The notes beneath the pieces were generated by a model. The model made no database searches, was not told where the DNA came from, and saw nothing but the letters and a program-made list of their open reading frames with translations. Shown piece after piece: positions 26,794 through 34,753 of a stretch of 64,000 nt of DNA. A program made the translations under genes and the position numbers. The stretch spans positions 2,666,001 to 2,730,000 of the forward strand of contig NZ_CP119988.1 of NCBI RefSeq assembly GCF_029338515.1, given 5' to 3'. Numbering within the stretch: the stretch's first letter is position 1; each line of letters opens with the position of its first letter. The DNA is from Haloglomus litoreum. GTDB lineage: Archaea; Halobacteriota; Halobacteria; Halobacteriales; Haloarculaceae.

Positions 26794-27327
26794 ATGGCGT
26801 TCGAGGATCTACTCGAGGACCCCGTGATACAGAAGTACCTCCACGAGCTGGTGGGGCCGACCGGGATGCCGGTCGCCGCGGCCCCCCCGGACGGGGAGGT
26901 GACGGACGAGGAGCTGGCCGAGGAGCTGGGGATGGAGCTCAACGACGTGCGGCGGGCGCTGTTCATCCTCTACGAGAACGACCTCGCGAGCTACCGGCGG
27001 CTCCGCGACGAGGACTCCGGGTGGCTCACCTACCTCTGGACGTTCGAGTACGAGAACATCCCCGAGCGGCTGGAGGAGGAGATGCACCGCCTGCTCGACG
27101 CGCTGGAGGAGCGCGAGGACTACGAGCGCGACAACGAGTTCTACCTCTGCGAGCAGGACTCCATCCGCTTCGAGTTCGGCGAGGCCATGGAGTTCGGCTT
27201 CCAGTGCCCCAACTGCGGCGGCGAACTCACCTCCATGTCCAACGACCGACTGGTCGACGCGATGGAGCAGCGCATCGCCGAGCTCCGCGAGGAACTCCAC
27301 ATCCCGGAACCCGAGGCCGAGGCGTAG
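26794..27327 (+). CDS. tfe: Transcription factor E (TFE alpha)
   Basis: 177 residues, the archaeal homologue of TFIIE alpha. An N-terminal winged helix (about 1-95: DEELAEELGMELNDVRRALFILYENDLASYRR) is joined by a charged helix to a zinc-ribbon region (about 115-145) and a helical tail. TFE stabilises the open promoter complex of RNA polymerase. In the ribbon I see C119, then D122 where a second Cys is usual (CEQD), and C138/C141 (CPNC). Either zinc binding is incomplete or Asp serves as a ligand. The gene starts a tight three-gene run with DUF2110 and DUF5803. Confidence 0.92.
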   Translation: MAFEDLLEDPVIQKYLHELVGPTGMPVAAAPPDGEVTDEELAEELGMELNDVRRALFILYENDLASYRRLRDEDSGWLTYLWTFEYENIPERLEEEMHRLLDALEEREDYERDNEFYLCEQDSIRFEFGEAMEFGFQCPNCGGELTSMSNDRLVDAMEQRIAELREELHIPEPEAEA

Positions 27328-28017
27328 ATGGTCGTCCTCGCGACGAAGCTGTACGTGGAGGGGGAGGCCCGGGAGCGGGCGCTGGACTCGCTGCGCTCGC
27401 AGGTCGACAACACCATCGGCGAACTCGACATCGACTGGGACCTCGGCATCCGCGAGGACGAGTTCCCGAGCGTCACCATCTCCGGCCCCGACGCGACGGC
27501 CGCGCGCAACGCCCTCGCCGAGGAGTGGGGCGAACTCACCCCACATCGCGAGCCCGGCGGCACCTACGTCGGCACCCTCGCGCGCTGGGACGACGACGGG
27601 CTCACGCTCGACGTCGGCTTCGGCGAGACGGTCCGCATCGAGGCCGAACACCTCGGGCTGGGGCCGGGCGACGCCGGACAGATCCGCCAGCGCTTCGGTC
27701 TCGTCCAGCACGTCCCGCTGCGCTACACCATCACGGAGGACGAGGACGGCACCGAGGTGGTGTCGCTCGCCGAGGCCGAGCAGGACCGCCTCTACGAGTG
27801 GACCCGCGGCACCGGCCGGCTCAACGTCAACAGCGCGACCCGCGCGGAGGTACGGGCCACCGTCAACCGTGCCGGCCACGCGCAGGACATCGTGACCGTC
27901 GAGCGGCTGGGCCTGCTCGAGCAGTCGGTCGTCTGCAAGGAGGGGACGGACCCGCCGGGCCTGCTGTCGGCCGTCGGCGAGTACCTCCCCGCGGAGCTGC
28001 TCTGCGTCGTGCCATGA
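27328..28017 (+). CDS. DUF2110 family protein
   Basis: 229 residues, soluble. It begins on the base after the tfe stop. The sequence LATKLYVEGEARERALDSLRSQVDN opens a ferredoxin-like domain; GTYVGTLARWDDDGLTLDVGFGE looks like an S1/OB-like beta segment; and a C-terminal half (RLNVNSATRAEVRATVNRAGHAQDIVTVERLG) resembles a helix-hairpin-helix region. DUF2110 is an archaeal family of unknown function typically next to tfe, which suggests a transcription- or RNA-related role. Its stop overlaps the next start by four bases (ATGA). Confidence 0.8.
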   Translation: MVVLATKLYVEGEARERALDSLRSQVDNTIGELDIDWDLGIREDEFPSVTISGPDATAARNALAEEWGELTPHREPGGTYVGTLARWDDDGLTLDVGFGETVRIEAEHLGLGPGDAGQIRQRFGLVQHVPLRYTITEDEDGTEVVSLAEAEQDRLYEWTRGTGRLNVNSATRAEVRATVNRAGHAQDIVTVERLGLLEQSVVCKEGTDPPGLLSAVGEYLPAELLCVVP

Positions 28018-28955
28018 CCGGGGCGAGCGGCGACGGAACCGACGACGGGGACGACACCGCGGCGGGCGACGGGCCCGCCCGAGGCAGCCGCCGCCGGCTC
28101 GCCGCCGGGGTCGTCCTGCTGGGCGCCCTGCTGGCGCTCTCGGGTTGCTCGTCCGTGTTCGGTCCCGGCCCCGTCCAGGAGGGCGCGCTCGCCGACGACC
28201 CGGCCCCGCCCTACGACTGGAACCAGACCGAGGACGCCTACATCGAGGTCAACCGGGGCAACTACACCGCCGTCTACGCGGTCCGCAACCGGACGACCGG
28301 CAGCACCGAGGCGGGCGAGAACTTCACGATGGAGCTGTACACCCGGGACGCGCTGGGGACCGACCAGCCCATCGACCCCGAGGCGCTCCAGTTCCGCTAC
28401 GAGAACGGCACGACCCTCCGGTACCAGGAGACCGACGACGGCGCGAACCTCGTCATGCTGCGGGACGGCGAGACGGTGGACGTGCCCGAGTCGAAGCTCG
28501 CCGTCTCGAAGTCGCGCCGCCGGACTACCGTCCGCCTCCCGACCAACGAGACCGGGCAACTGGCGTTCACCGCGCCCAAGAACGGCAAGCAGGTCGCCAC
28601 ACCCACCTTCGTCGAGGGCTCCTACGAGATGGTGCTGCCCGAGGGGGCCCGTGTCGGACTCCCAATCCTCGCACAGGTCCAGCCCTCGCAGTCGAGCGCC
28701 GAGCGCATCGACGGCCAGGTCCACGTCCGCTGGGACTCCGTGACGCGGGCGCGCTCCGTGCTGGTCCGGTACTACCTCCAGCGTGACCTGTTCCTGTTCG
28801 GCGGGCTCGTCGCGCTGATGCTCGTCCTGGGCCTCGGAGGCGGCGCGTACTACTACCTGCAGATCCGCGAGACGGTCAAGCGTCGCGAGGAGGTCGGCCT
28901 CGACGTGGACATCGAGGACGACGACGGCCGCGACCCGCCGCCAGGGATGGGGTAG
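28014..28955 (+). CDS. DUF5803 family lipoprotein
   Basis: 313 residues. The N-terminus has a twin-Arg-like RRR stretch, a hydrophobic segment and a lipobox (LLALSGCSS, Cys near residue 45). Then comes an extracytoplasmic beta-rich domain with several N-x-T sequons and a C-terminal membrane helix (FLFGGLVALMLVLGLGGGAYYYL) followed by a short charged cytoplasmic tail. So it is anchored at both ends. I recall it as the haloarchaeal DUF5803 family. Function is unknown. It is translationally coupled to DUF2110. Confidence 0.75.
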   Translation: MTGASGDGTDDGDDTAAGDGPARGSRRRLAAGVVLLGALLALSGCSSVFGPGPVQEGALADDPAPPYDWNQTEDAYIEVNRGNYTAVYAVRNRTTGSTEAGENFTMELYTRDALGTDQPIDPEALQFRYENGTTLRYQETDDGANLVMLRDGETVDVPESKLAVSKSRRRTTVRLPTNETGQLAFTAPKNGKQVATPTFVEGSYEMVLPEGARVGLPILAQVQPSQSSAERIDGQVHVRWDSVTRARSVLVRYYLQRDLFLFGGLVALMLVLGLGGGAYYYLQIRETVKRREEVGLDVDIEDDDGRDPPPGMG

Positions 28956-29037
28956 CCGACACCGCCCCGGGTTGGGGGGTGGGAGCGGCACCGCCCCGTC
29001 GCGGGGGGCTTTTGTCCGGCCGGCGCGAACACCGGCC

Positions 29038-29730
29038 ATGCGCGTGGCCATCGTGACCGTCGGGGACGAGTTGCTGGCGGGCGATACGGTGAACACGAAC
29101 GCGGCGTGGCTGGGCCGGCAACTGGCCGAGCGTGGCGTCGACGTCGAGCGGTCGACGACCGTCCCCGACCGGGTGGCCGACATCGCGAGCGTCGTCGACG
29201 AGTACCGCGAGCGGTACGACGCGGTCCTCGTCACGGGCGGGCTCGGGCCGACTCACGACGACCTGACGATGGACGCCGTCGCCGCCGCCTTCGACGTGCC
29301 CGTCACCGAGAACGGGGCGGCGCTGGAGTGGCTCGCGGAGAACGGCTACGCCCGCCAGGACCTCGCCGAGGGGACCGCCGACATCCCCGCGGGCGCCGAG
29401 CCGCTCCACAACGAGGAGGGGGTGGCGCCGGGCTGTGTCATCGAGAACGTCTACGTCCTGCCGGGCGTCCCGGCGGAGATGGAGGCGATGTTCGCGTCGG
29501 TCGCCGACCGGTTCGCCGGGACCGAGACCCACGTCGCGTTCGTGGCCGCCGCCGAGCCCGAGAGCGCGCTCATCGACCGGTTCGCCCAGCTCCGCGAGCA
29601 GTTCGACGTACAGGTCGGGTCGTACCCCGGCGAGCACGTCCGGGTCAAGCTCCAGGGCGACGAGGAACGAGTGGTGCAGGAGGCGGCCGCGTGGCTCCGC
29701 GACCGGGTCGACATCGTCGAGGAGGAGTGA
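29038..29730 (+). CDS. CinA/MoaB-like molybdopterin-binding domain protein
   Basis: 230 residues. The N-terminus VAIVTVGDELLAGDTVNTNAAWL and the loop VTGGLGPTHDDLT are hallmarks of the MoCF/CinA N-terminal fold. The domain ends near residue 165, and the remainder is an archaeal-type short C-terminal part, so the full CinA amidase domain is missing, as in other stand-alone archaeal forms. Members of the fold bind molybdopterin or hydrolyse ADP-ribose/FAD-type nucleotides; which applies here is open. A TATA-like CTTTTGTC lies about 25 bases upstream of the ATG. Confidence 0.85.
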   Translation: MRVAIVTVGDELLAGDTVNTNAAWLGRQLAERGVDVERSTTVPDRVADIASVVDEYRERYDAVLVTGGLGPTHDDLTMDAVAAAFDVPVTENGAALEWLAENGYARQDLAEGTADIPAGAEPLHNEEGVAPGCVIENVYVLPGVPAEMEAMFASVADRFAGTETHVAFVAAAEPESALIDRFAQLREQFDVQVGSYPGEHVRVKLQGDEERVVQEAAAWLRDRVDIVEEE

Positions 29731-29748
29731 GCGGCCGGGGCGGCGGAC

Positions 29749-29862
29749 CTACCGGAACAGGTAGACCAGCCAGGCGATGGTGAACGCGAGACTCGCCAGT
29801 CCGACGACCCAGCCGGTCGCGTCGATGATTCCGGTGTTCACGGCCTGCAGTGGCAGGTACAT
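29749..29862 (-). CDS. 37-residue single-span membrane protein
   Basis: A short frame in the gap between the CinA-like and HhH genes. It encodes MYLPLQAVNTG, a short polar turn, and one membrane helix rich in Val/Leu/Ala/Ile (about residues 17-35), ending in LVYLFR. Codon use shows the third-position G/C bias of genuine genes here, and tiny one-helix proteins of this type are often found in haloarchaea. No function can be given. The start at 29862 follows an AT-containing stretch (GTCTTAATC region near 29884-29893) that may hold its promoter. Confidence 0.5.
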   Translation of the reverse strand: MYLPLQAVNTGIIDATGWVVGLASLAFTIAWLVYLFR

Positions 29863-29909
29863 GGCGTGGCGTTGTCGTACGGCGGTCTTAATCGATGTGG
29901 TTGCCGGCG

Positions 29910-30716
29910 CTACTCCTCGAGTCGCTCGGCGGCACGCTCGACGAGCCGGCTGAGCCGCTTCTCCGAGATGTCCGTCTGCTCGGCCAGCTCCGCGGGGTCG
30001 GCGGCGGCCAGGTCGCCCACCGTCTCGACGCCCGCGTCGGCGAGCTTGCTCGCGTAGGCCGGACCGATGCCGCTGACGGTGTCGGCCGGGTCGTCCGCGG
30101 CACCCGCGGACTCCTCGCTGGGGTCGGGCTCCTCGCCGACCGGGCCAGCGGCCTCGGCGGGCTCGGCGGCCTCGTGCTCGTCGTCCTCCTCGCTGACGGC
30201 GCCCGCGGCCTCGGCGGGTTCGGCTGCCGCCCCCTCCTCCGGGGGCTCCTCGGTCACGCTCCCTGTGGAGCCAGCGGCGTCGGTGCCGGCCGCAGCCGCG
30301 TCCTCGGTGTCGGTGTCGGCATCGCCGGCGTCAGTCTCGGCCTCGGCGGCCTCCTCGTCCGCCTCTACCGCCGGCTCGCCGTCCGGACTCTCGTCGACCG
30401 GCGCGGGCTCGGCCTCCGTATCCGGCTCGTCGGTGGTCGGCCCGGCGGCCTCGGCGGGCTCGGCCGCCTCCTGCTCGGTGCCGGCGTGGTCGGTCACGTC
30501 GGTCGCCTCGGCGTCCTCGGTGGGGCCGCCCTCCTCTGGCGGCTCCTCGGTCATGGTACCCGTGGAGCCGGCCGCGTCGGTCCCCTTCACCGCCGCCTCG
30601 TTCTCGGCGTCCGGGTCGTGCTCGACGGTCACGTCGGTGGACTCCTGGTTCTGCTGCTCGCTGGAGTCCGTCGACTTCAGCCCGAGCATGGACAGGATGG
30701 AGTCGAACAGGGTCAT
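29910..30716 (-). CDS. Acidic helix-hairpin-helix protein with duplicated linker
   Basis: 268 residues. A short N-terminus (MTLFDSILSMLGLKS) leads into about 170 residues of Glu/Asp/Ala/Thr low complexity and then a C-terminal HhH domain (DTVSGIGPAYASKLADAGVETVGDLAAADPAELAEQTDISEKRLSRLVERA). HhH domains of this sort bind DNA or mediate protein contacts. Within the linker a GTDAAGSTG-x2-TEEPPEEG segment occurs twice, and an EAAEPAEAAGP segment twice, showing internal duplication. The start at 30716 is used because a TATA-like element sits 28 bases upstream. Function is unknown. Confidence 0.7.
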   Translation of the reverse strand: MTLFDSILSMLGLKSTDSSEQQNQESTDVTVEHDPDAENEAAVKGTDAAGSTGTMTEEPPEEGGPTEDAEATDVTDHAGTEQEAAEPAEAAGPTTDEPDTEAEPAPVDESPDGEPAVEADEEAAEAETDAGDADTDTEDAAAAGTDAAGSTGSVTEEPPEEGAAAEPAEAAGAVSEEDDEHEAAEPAEAAGPVGEEPDPSEESAGAADDPADTVSGIGPAYASKLADAGVETVGDLAAADPAELAEQTDISEKRLSRLVERAAERLEE

Positions 30717-30731
30717 ATTCGAGCGCAGGAA

Positions 30732-30750
30732 GGGGTTGGACTTAAACCCC
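30732..30750. promoter_or_regulatory. TATA box within an inverted repeat upstream of the HhH gene
   Basis: GGGGTT (30732-30737) and AACCCC (30745-30750) flank GGACTTA, so the TATA-like GTTTAAG of the minus strand sits inside a 6-base inverted repeat, 28 bases before the start at 30716. It could be an operator that blocks TBP access. Confidence 0.4.
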
Positions 30751-30817
30751 AACACGATGGCTCCGTGGGCCGGTTCGGTCGCCCACCTGGACCCACAGCC
30801 CGTCGGCCCGCACGCAC

Positions 30818-31621
30818 CTACAGTTCGGCCCGGAGCGCCCCGTTCATCGCGTCGACCGGCGCGGTCTCACCCGTCCACCGCTCGAACGCCTCGACACCCT
30901 GGAACAGCAGCATCCAGGCCCCGTCGACAGTGGTCGCGCCGACCGCGGCCGCGTCCCGCAAGAGGCGTGTCTCGACCGGCGTGTAGACCGCGTCCAGCAC
31001 CGCGAGGTCGGCGTGCAGCGCGTCGGCAGGAACCGGCGAGGCGTCCTCCTCCATCCCGACGCTGGTGGCGTTGACCAGGAGGTCCGCGTCCGCGAGGAGG
31101 TCCGGCACCGCGTCGAGCGGGTGGCCCGACGCACGCGGCACGTCCGCCGCGAGGTCGACGGCCTTCGACTCCGTGCGGTTGGCGATGGCCACGTCCACGC
31201 CCGCGTCCGCGAGCGCGAAGGCGGCCGCCCGTCCGGCCCCACCAGCGCCGACGACGACACCCGCTCCCGCGAGGTCGACCCCGTGGTGCTCGAATGCGCG
31301 CGTTACACCCGCGGCGTCGGTGTTGTGTCCCGTGACGTGCTCGCCACCGAAGTCGAGCGTGTTGACGGCCCCGATGCGCTCGGCGAGCGCGTCGGCCTCG
31401 ACGTCGGGATGGGCCAGGGCATCGCCCTTGAACGGGATGGTGACGTTCAGACCGCGGACACCGAGCGCCCGCGCCCCCGCGACGGCGTCGTCGAAGTCGT
31501 CGGGTGCCGGTTCGAAGGTGACGTAGCGGGCGTCCAGTCCCAGTTCCCGGTAGCCGGCCTCGTGCATCGGCGGCGACAGCGAGTGCCCCACCGGGTTGCC
31601 GAGGAGTCCGTACACCTGCAT
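30818..31621 (-). CDS. aroE: Shikimate dehydrogenase
   Basis: 267 residues with normal family length. The substrate-binding N-terminus has [13 protein letters not shown], the catalytic pair is K65 (NVTIPFKGD) and D102 (HNTDAAG), and the NADP-binding loop is [13 protein letters not shown] with NRTESKA after it; NATSVGM and [11 protein letters not shown] follow. It reduces 3-dehydroshikimate to shikimate in aromatic amino acid synthesis. No other aro gene is in the window. A GC-rich inverted repeat just before the start may end the upstream operon. Confidence 0.95.
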   Translation of the reverse strand: MQVYGLLGNPVGHSLSPPMHEAGYRELGLDARYVTFEPAPDDFDDAVAGARALGVRGLNVTIPFKGDALAHPDVEADALAERIGAVNTLDFGGEHVTGHNTDAAGVTRAFEHHGVDLAGAGVVVGAGGAGRAAAFALADAGVDVAIANRTESKAVDLAADVPRASGHPLDAVPDLLADADLLVNATSVGMEEDASPVPADALHADLAVLDAVYTPVETRLLRDAAAVGATTVDGAWMLLFQGVEAFERWTGETAPVDAMNGALRAEL

Positions 31622-31698
31622 GGTCCCCCGTCCGGGGGTCGAGGGGTTGACGCTGGCGGTTTGGGCAGACCCGAGTCAGCGCCCCTCGGCGCCGGCGG

Positions 31699-32934
31699 CT
31701 ACAGCCCCTCCGCGTCGATGCGGGAGACGAACGAACGCACCCCTAGCGCCAGGGCGGCGCCGGCGACGAGGTACACCACGACCAGCACCTGGGAGAACGG
31801 GCCCGGCGAGTCGATGGCCAGCAGGGCGGCCGTCGTGGCCGGGTGCTCGGGCAGGAGTACCGCGCCGGCGAACGCCCCGAGGACGCCCAGCGAGTAGAGC
31901 AGCTGTGCACGCTGGCGCTCCCGGACGACGAGCCCCAGCCCGACGCCGGTCGCGACCAGCGCCAGCGAGAGTCCGAGCGTCATGACCAGCAGCCCCGGAA
32001 GGTTGTCGATGGCGATGCCGTTGAGCGAGAGCAGCGCCATCCACAGCAGCGCCTGCGCCGGCCCCAGGAACACGGCCGCGAGCGCCTTCCCGTCGGCGAT
32101 GGCGGTCAGCGAGAGCGGCGCGACCTGGAGCAGTTCGAGGGTCCCACGCTCGATCTCCTCGGTCACCACGTCGACCGCGACAGAGCCCGCGATGAACACG
32201 GGCAGGAACAGCAACAGCGGCACGAGGACGGTGTACGAGAAGCCGAAGTACGGGCTTGCGCTCACCTCGTCCGGCAACGGTACCAGCGGCGCGTCGAGGA
32301 ACGCGGCGCGGTCCTCGCGCTCCCCCCGTTCGAGCGCCTCCAGCGTCTCGCGCAGCTGGGCGACGATGAGCGTTCCACGGAAGCTGTTGGCCGGGGCCGT
32401 CGCCTCGATGCGGATGCGGGTGCCGCCGCTCTCGCCCTCGTACCGCTCGGCGAGCACGAGCACGTCGATGCGGTTCGCGTCGAACGCGGCCGCGGCCTCG
32501 TCGCGGCTGGAGTAGCGGATGGTCGAGAGCCCCTCGCGGCCCGCGCCGGCCGCGACGAGTTCGTCCGCGGCCGACCCGGTCGCACCGACCGTCACCTCGC
32601 CCTGGACCGCCGACGGGTCGTACAGCGACGTGAGCCCGACGACGAGGAACGAGGAGAACGCGGCCACGAACAGCTGGATGAGCAGCGCCAGCACGATGGT
32701 CTTCTCCCGGGTCAGGGAGGTGAGGTCGCGCCGCGCGACCACGCCGCGCACACGGAGTGCCCACCCGAGTCCGCGCCCGTCGGACTCCGGCACCGTCCCG
32801 CCGTCCGTCCGCGCCGTGCCATCCGGGCCGTCGGGCTGCTGGCCGTCCACCTCACCGCCGTCAGTCCGGATGGGGCGGCTCCCCGAACCGAACGAACCCG
32901 AGCGGTCACCGGACGCTCCACCGCGGTCAGACAA
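31699..32934 (-). CDS. ABC-2 type transporter permease
   Basis: 411 residues. A long hydrophilic N-terminus (about 65 residues) precedes the RRDLTSLTREKTIVLALLIQLFVAAFSSFLVVG segment typical of ABC-2 permeases. There follows an extracytoplasmic domain (VTVGATGSAADELVAAG to about residue 210) and five more membrane segments with EEIERGTLELLQVAPLSLTAIADGKALAAVFL, the coupling region. It forms the third gene of the operon, overlapping the previous gene by 8 bases. With the PrsW-fused permease it probably makes a heterodimeric exporter driven by the ATPase. Confidence 0.88.
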   Translation of the reverse strand: MSDRGGASGDRSGSFGSGSRPIRTDGGEVDGQQPDGPDGTARTDGGTVPESDGRGLGWALRVRGVVARRDLTSLTREKTIVLALLIQLFVAAFSSFLVVGLTSLYDPSAVQGEVTVGATGSAADELVAAGAGREGLSTIRYSSRDEAAAAFDANRIDVLVLAERYEGESGGTRIRIEATAPANSFRGTLIVAQLRETLEALERGEREDRAAFLDAPLVPLPDEVSASPYFGFSYTVLVPLLLFLPVFIAGSVAVDVVTEEIERGTLELLQVAPLSLTAIADGKALAAVFLGPAQALLWMALLSLNGIAIDNLPGLLVMTLGLSLALVATGVGLGLVVRERQRAQLLYSLGVLGAFAGAVLLPEHPATTAALLAIDSPGPFSQVLVVVYLVAGAALALGVRSFVSRIDAEGL

Positions 32935-34753
32935 GGAAGATCACCACCGAGAGGTTGTAGGCGATGTGGAGGGCGATGGCGGCGGTCAGGCCGAGCGCGT
33001 AGCCGTCGCGGCTCCGGGTGGCACCCAGCGCCGAGAGCGTTGTCGTGACGACGTGGAGCGCGAGCGGCGCGAGCAACAGCAGCAGGGCCACGGCCGGCCC
33101 GGCGTTCGCACCGGTCTGGAAGACCGCGCTCCCCTCCGAGATCTGCCGGTCCAGGCCGACGACCTGCACGATGAGCGTGAACTTCTCCGCGAGGAAGAAC
33201 CCGAGGCCCGCGAAACCGCCAGCGAGGGCGGCCGCGCGTGCGGTCCGCTCGTAGCGCGCGTGGAGGAAGCCCGCGTAGACGGGCAGCGACTTCGCCAGCT
33301 CCTCGATGACCGCGACGACCGTCAGCAGGAGCACGATGGAGAGACCACCGGGGAGCGCGAACAGCAGCGCCACGGCCAGCAGCTCCGCGACGAAGACGAA
33401 CGGAACGAGCGCCGCGACGACGAGCGTCAGCGAGCGCGGGCGGCTGATGCGCGCCGCGAGCGCGTCCATCGCCTTCAGGTGGACTGGGCGCTGTGTGAAC
33501 ATGTCCTCCTCGCGGTAGACGCCGGTCCCGAGTGCGAACAGCAACAGCGCCGTCAGCGTCGTCGGGAGCAGGGCGAAGGCGATGCCGCCGGGGCCGACGC
33601 TCGCCCCCGTCAGGTCCCGGACCACGAGCGTGAGGGGCGAGATGAGCGCGACGCTCCCCACGTCGGTAAAGATGGCCGGGACGAACGCGAAGGTCATCAA
33701 CAGTACGGAGATGGCGACGGTGACGAAGGTGAGCTCCTTGAACGAGCGCGCGAACATCGCGCCGACGAACGACGCCGCGAGGAACAGCAGCGCCAGCGCC
33801 GCCACCGCGACCACGGAGAGGAGACTCCCGCCACCTGCCGAGAGCGTGATGAGCCCGGTGATGGCACCCGTGATGAGGACCGCCCCCGCGAAGTAGGGGA
33901 GCGTCTTGCCGGCGACGATCTCCCGGGGCTTCACGGGTGCGACCAGCAGCAGTTCGCCGCGCCGGTTGAGCCGCTCGCTCAGCACCGACGAGCCGTACGC
34001 CTGGATGACGAAGTTCAGCGGGATGACGAACACGAACGCCAGAACGAGCGAGCCGAACGGGAACGGCGGCGCGAGGTCGCCCGGCGTCCCGTTGCTGGTC
34101 CCGCCGCCGAAGATGCCGCCCGAGAGCCCGGGGACGCCGAACTGGCCGCCACCGCCACCGGACGGGAGCCCACCGCCGCCCCCACCGTCACCGCCATCAC
34201 CGCCGCCTCCACCGTCACCGCCGCTGCCGCCATCACCGCCACCGCTGCCGCCGTCCCCGCCGTCGCCGCCGCTCCCACCGTCGCCGCCGTCGGTGACATC
34301 GCCCGAATCACGTTCCGCGTACTGCAGCGAGACGGGGAAGACGGGGTAGGCGGCCGACGCGTTGGACTCGTCCAGCATCCGCCGGTCGTTGAACTGCTGG
34401 ACCGTCGTCCGGAGTTCCGCCACCGCGGCCCGTCCCTTCTCCGAGTCCGCGACCACGAACGACCCCTCGCGGATGAGGAGGTCGGCCTCGCCGGCCGCGA
34501 CGAGGCCGGGTTCGGGCTCGACGATCCGGAAGGTGTCGTCGCTCGCCACCGCCGGGTGGAAGACGCTGTCATCGGCGACGCCGACGCGGTAGATGCCGTC
34601 GTCGAGCGCGAACCCGCCACCCGCCACGGCCGGTGCCAGCGCGAAGGCGAAGAGGAGGGCCACGACCGCCACCGCCACCGTCCGGCGGTCGAGCCCGCCC
34701 GCGTGCTTCGTGACCTCCCAGCGGGCGATGCGAAGGACCTTCCGTGGCCTCAC
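32927..34753 (-). CDS. ABC-2 permease fused to PrsW-like intramembrane protease domain
   Basis: 608 residues. The N-terminal half is an ABC-2 permease: first helix (about 25-45), an extracytoplasmic loop with a Gly/Asp/Ser low-complexity stretch (about 155-215), then five helices with RRGELLLVAPVKPREIVAGK. The C-terminal part (about residues 445-608) is a PrsW-like membrane domain with EELAK (near 484), FLAEKF (near 519) and HIAYN (near 597), matching the EExxK, FxxxE and HxxxD/N motifs of that family. PrsW proteins are putative glutamic-type intramembrane proteases. The frame is continuous across the junction, so this is a real fusion. It overlaps both neighbours. Confidence 0.82.
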   Translation of the reverse strand: MRPRKVLRIARWEVTKHAGGLDRRTVAVAVVALLFAFALAPAVAGGGFALDDGIYRVGVADDSVFHPAVASDDTFRIVEPEPGLVAAGEADLLIREGSFVVADSEKGRAAVAELRTTVQQFNDRRMLDESNASAAYPVFPVSLQYAERDSGDVTDGGDGGSGGDGGDGGSGGGDGGSGGDGGGGGDGGDGGGGGGLPSGGGGGQFGVPGLSGGIFGGGTSNGTPGDLAPPFPFGSLVLAFVFVIPLNFVIQAYGSSVLSERLNRRGELLLVAPVKPREIVAGKTLPYFAGAVLITGAITGLITLSAGGGSLLSVVAVAALALLFLAASFVGAMFARSFKELTFVTVAISVLLMTFAFVPAIFTDVGSVALISPLTLVVRDLTGASVGPGGIAFALLPTTLTALLLFALGTGVYREEDMFTQRPVHLKAMDALAARISRPRSLTLVVAALVPFVFVAELLAVALLFALPGGLSIVLLLTVVAVIEELAKSLPVYAGFLHARYERTARAAALAGGFAGLGFFLAEKFTLIVQVVGLDRQISEGSAVFQTGANAGPAVALLLLLAPLALHVVTTTLSALGATRSRDGYALGLTAAIALHIAYNLSVVIFLV

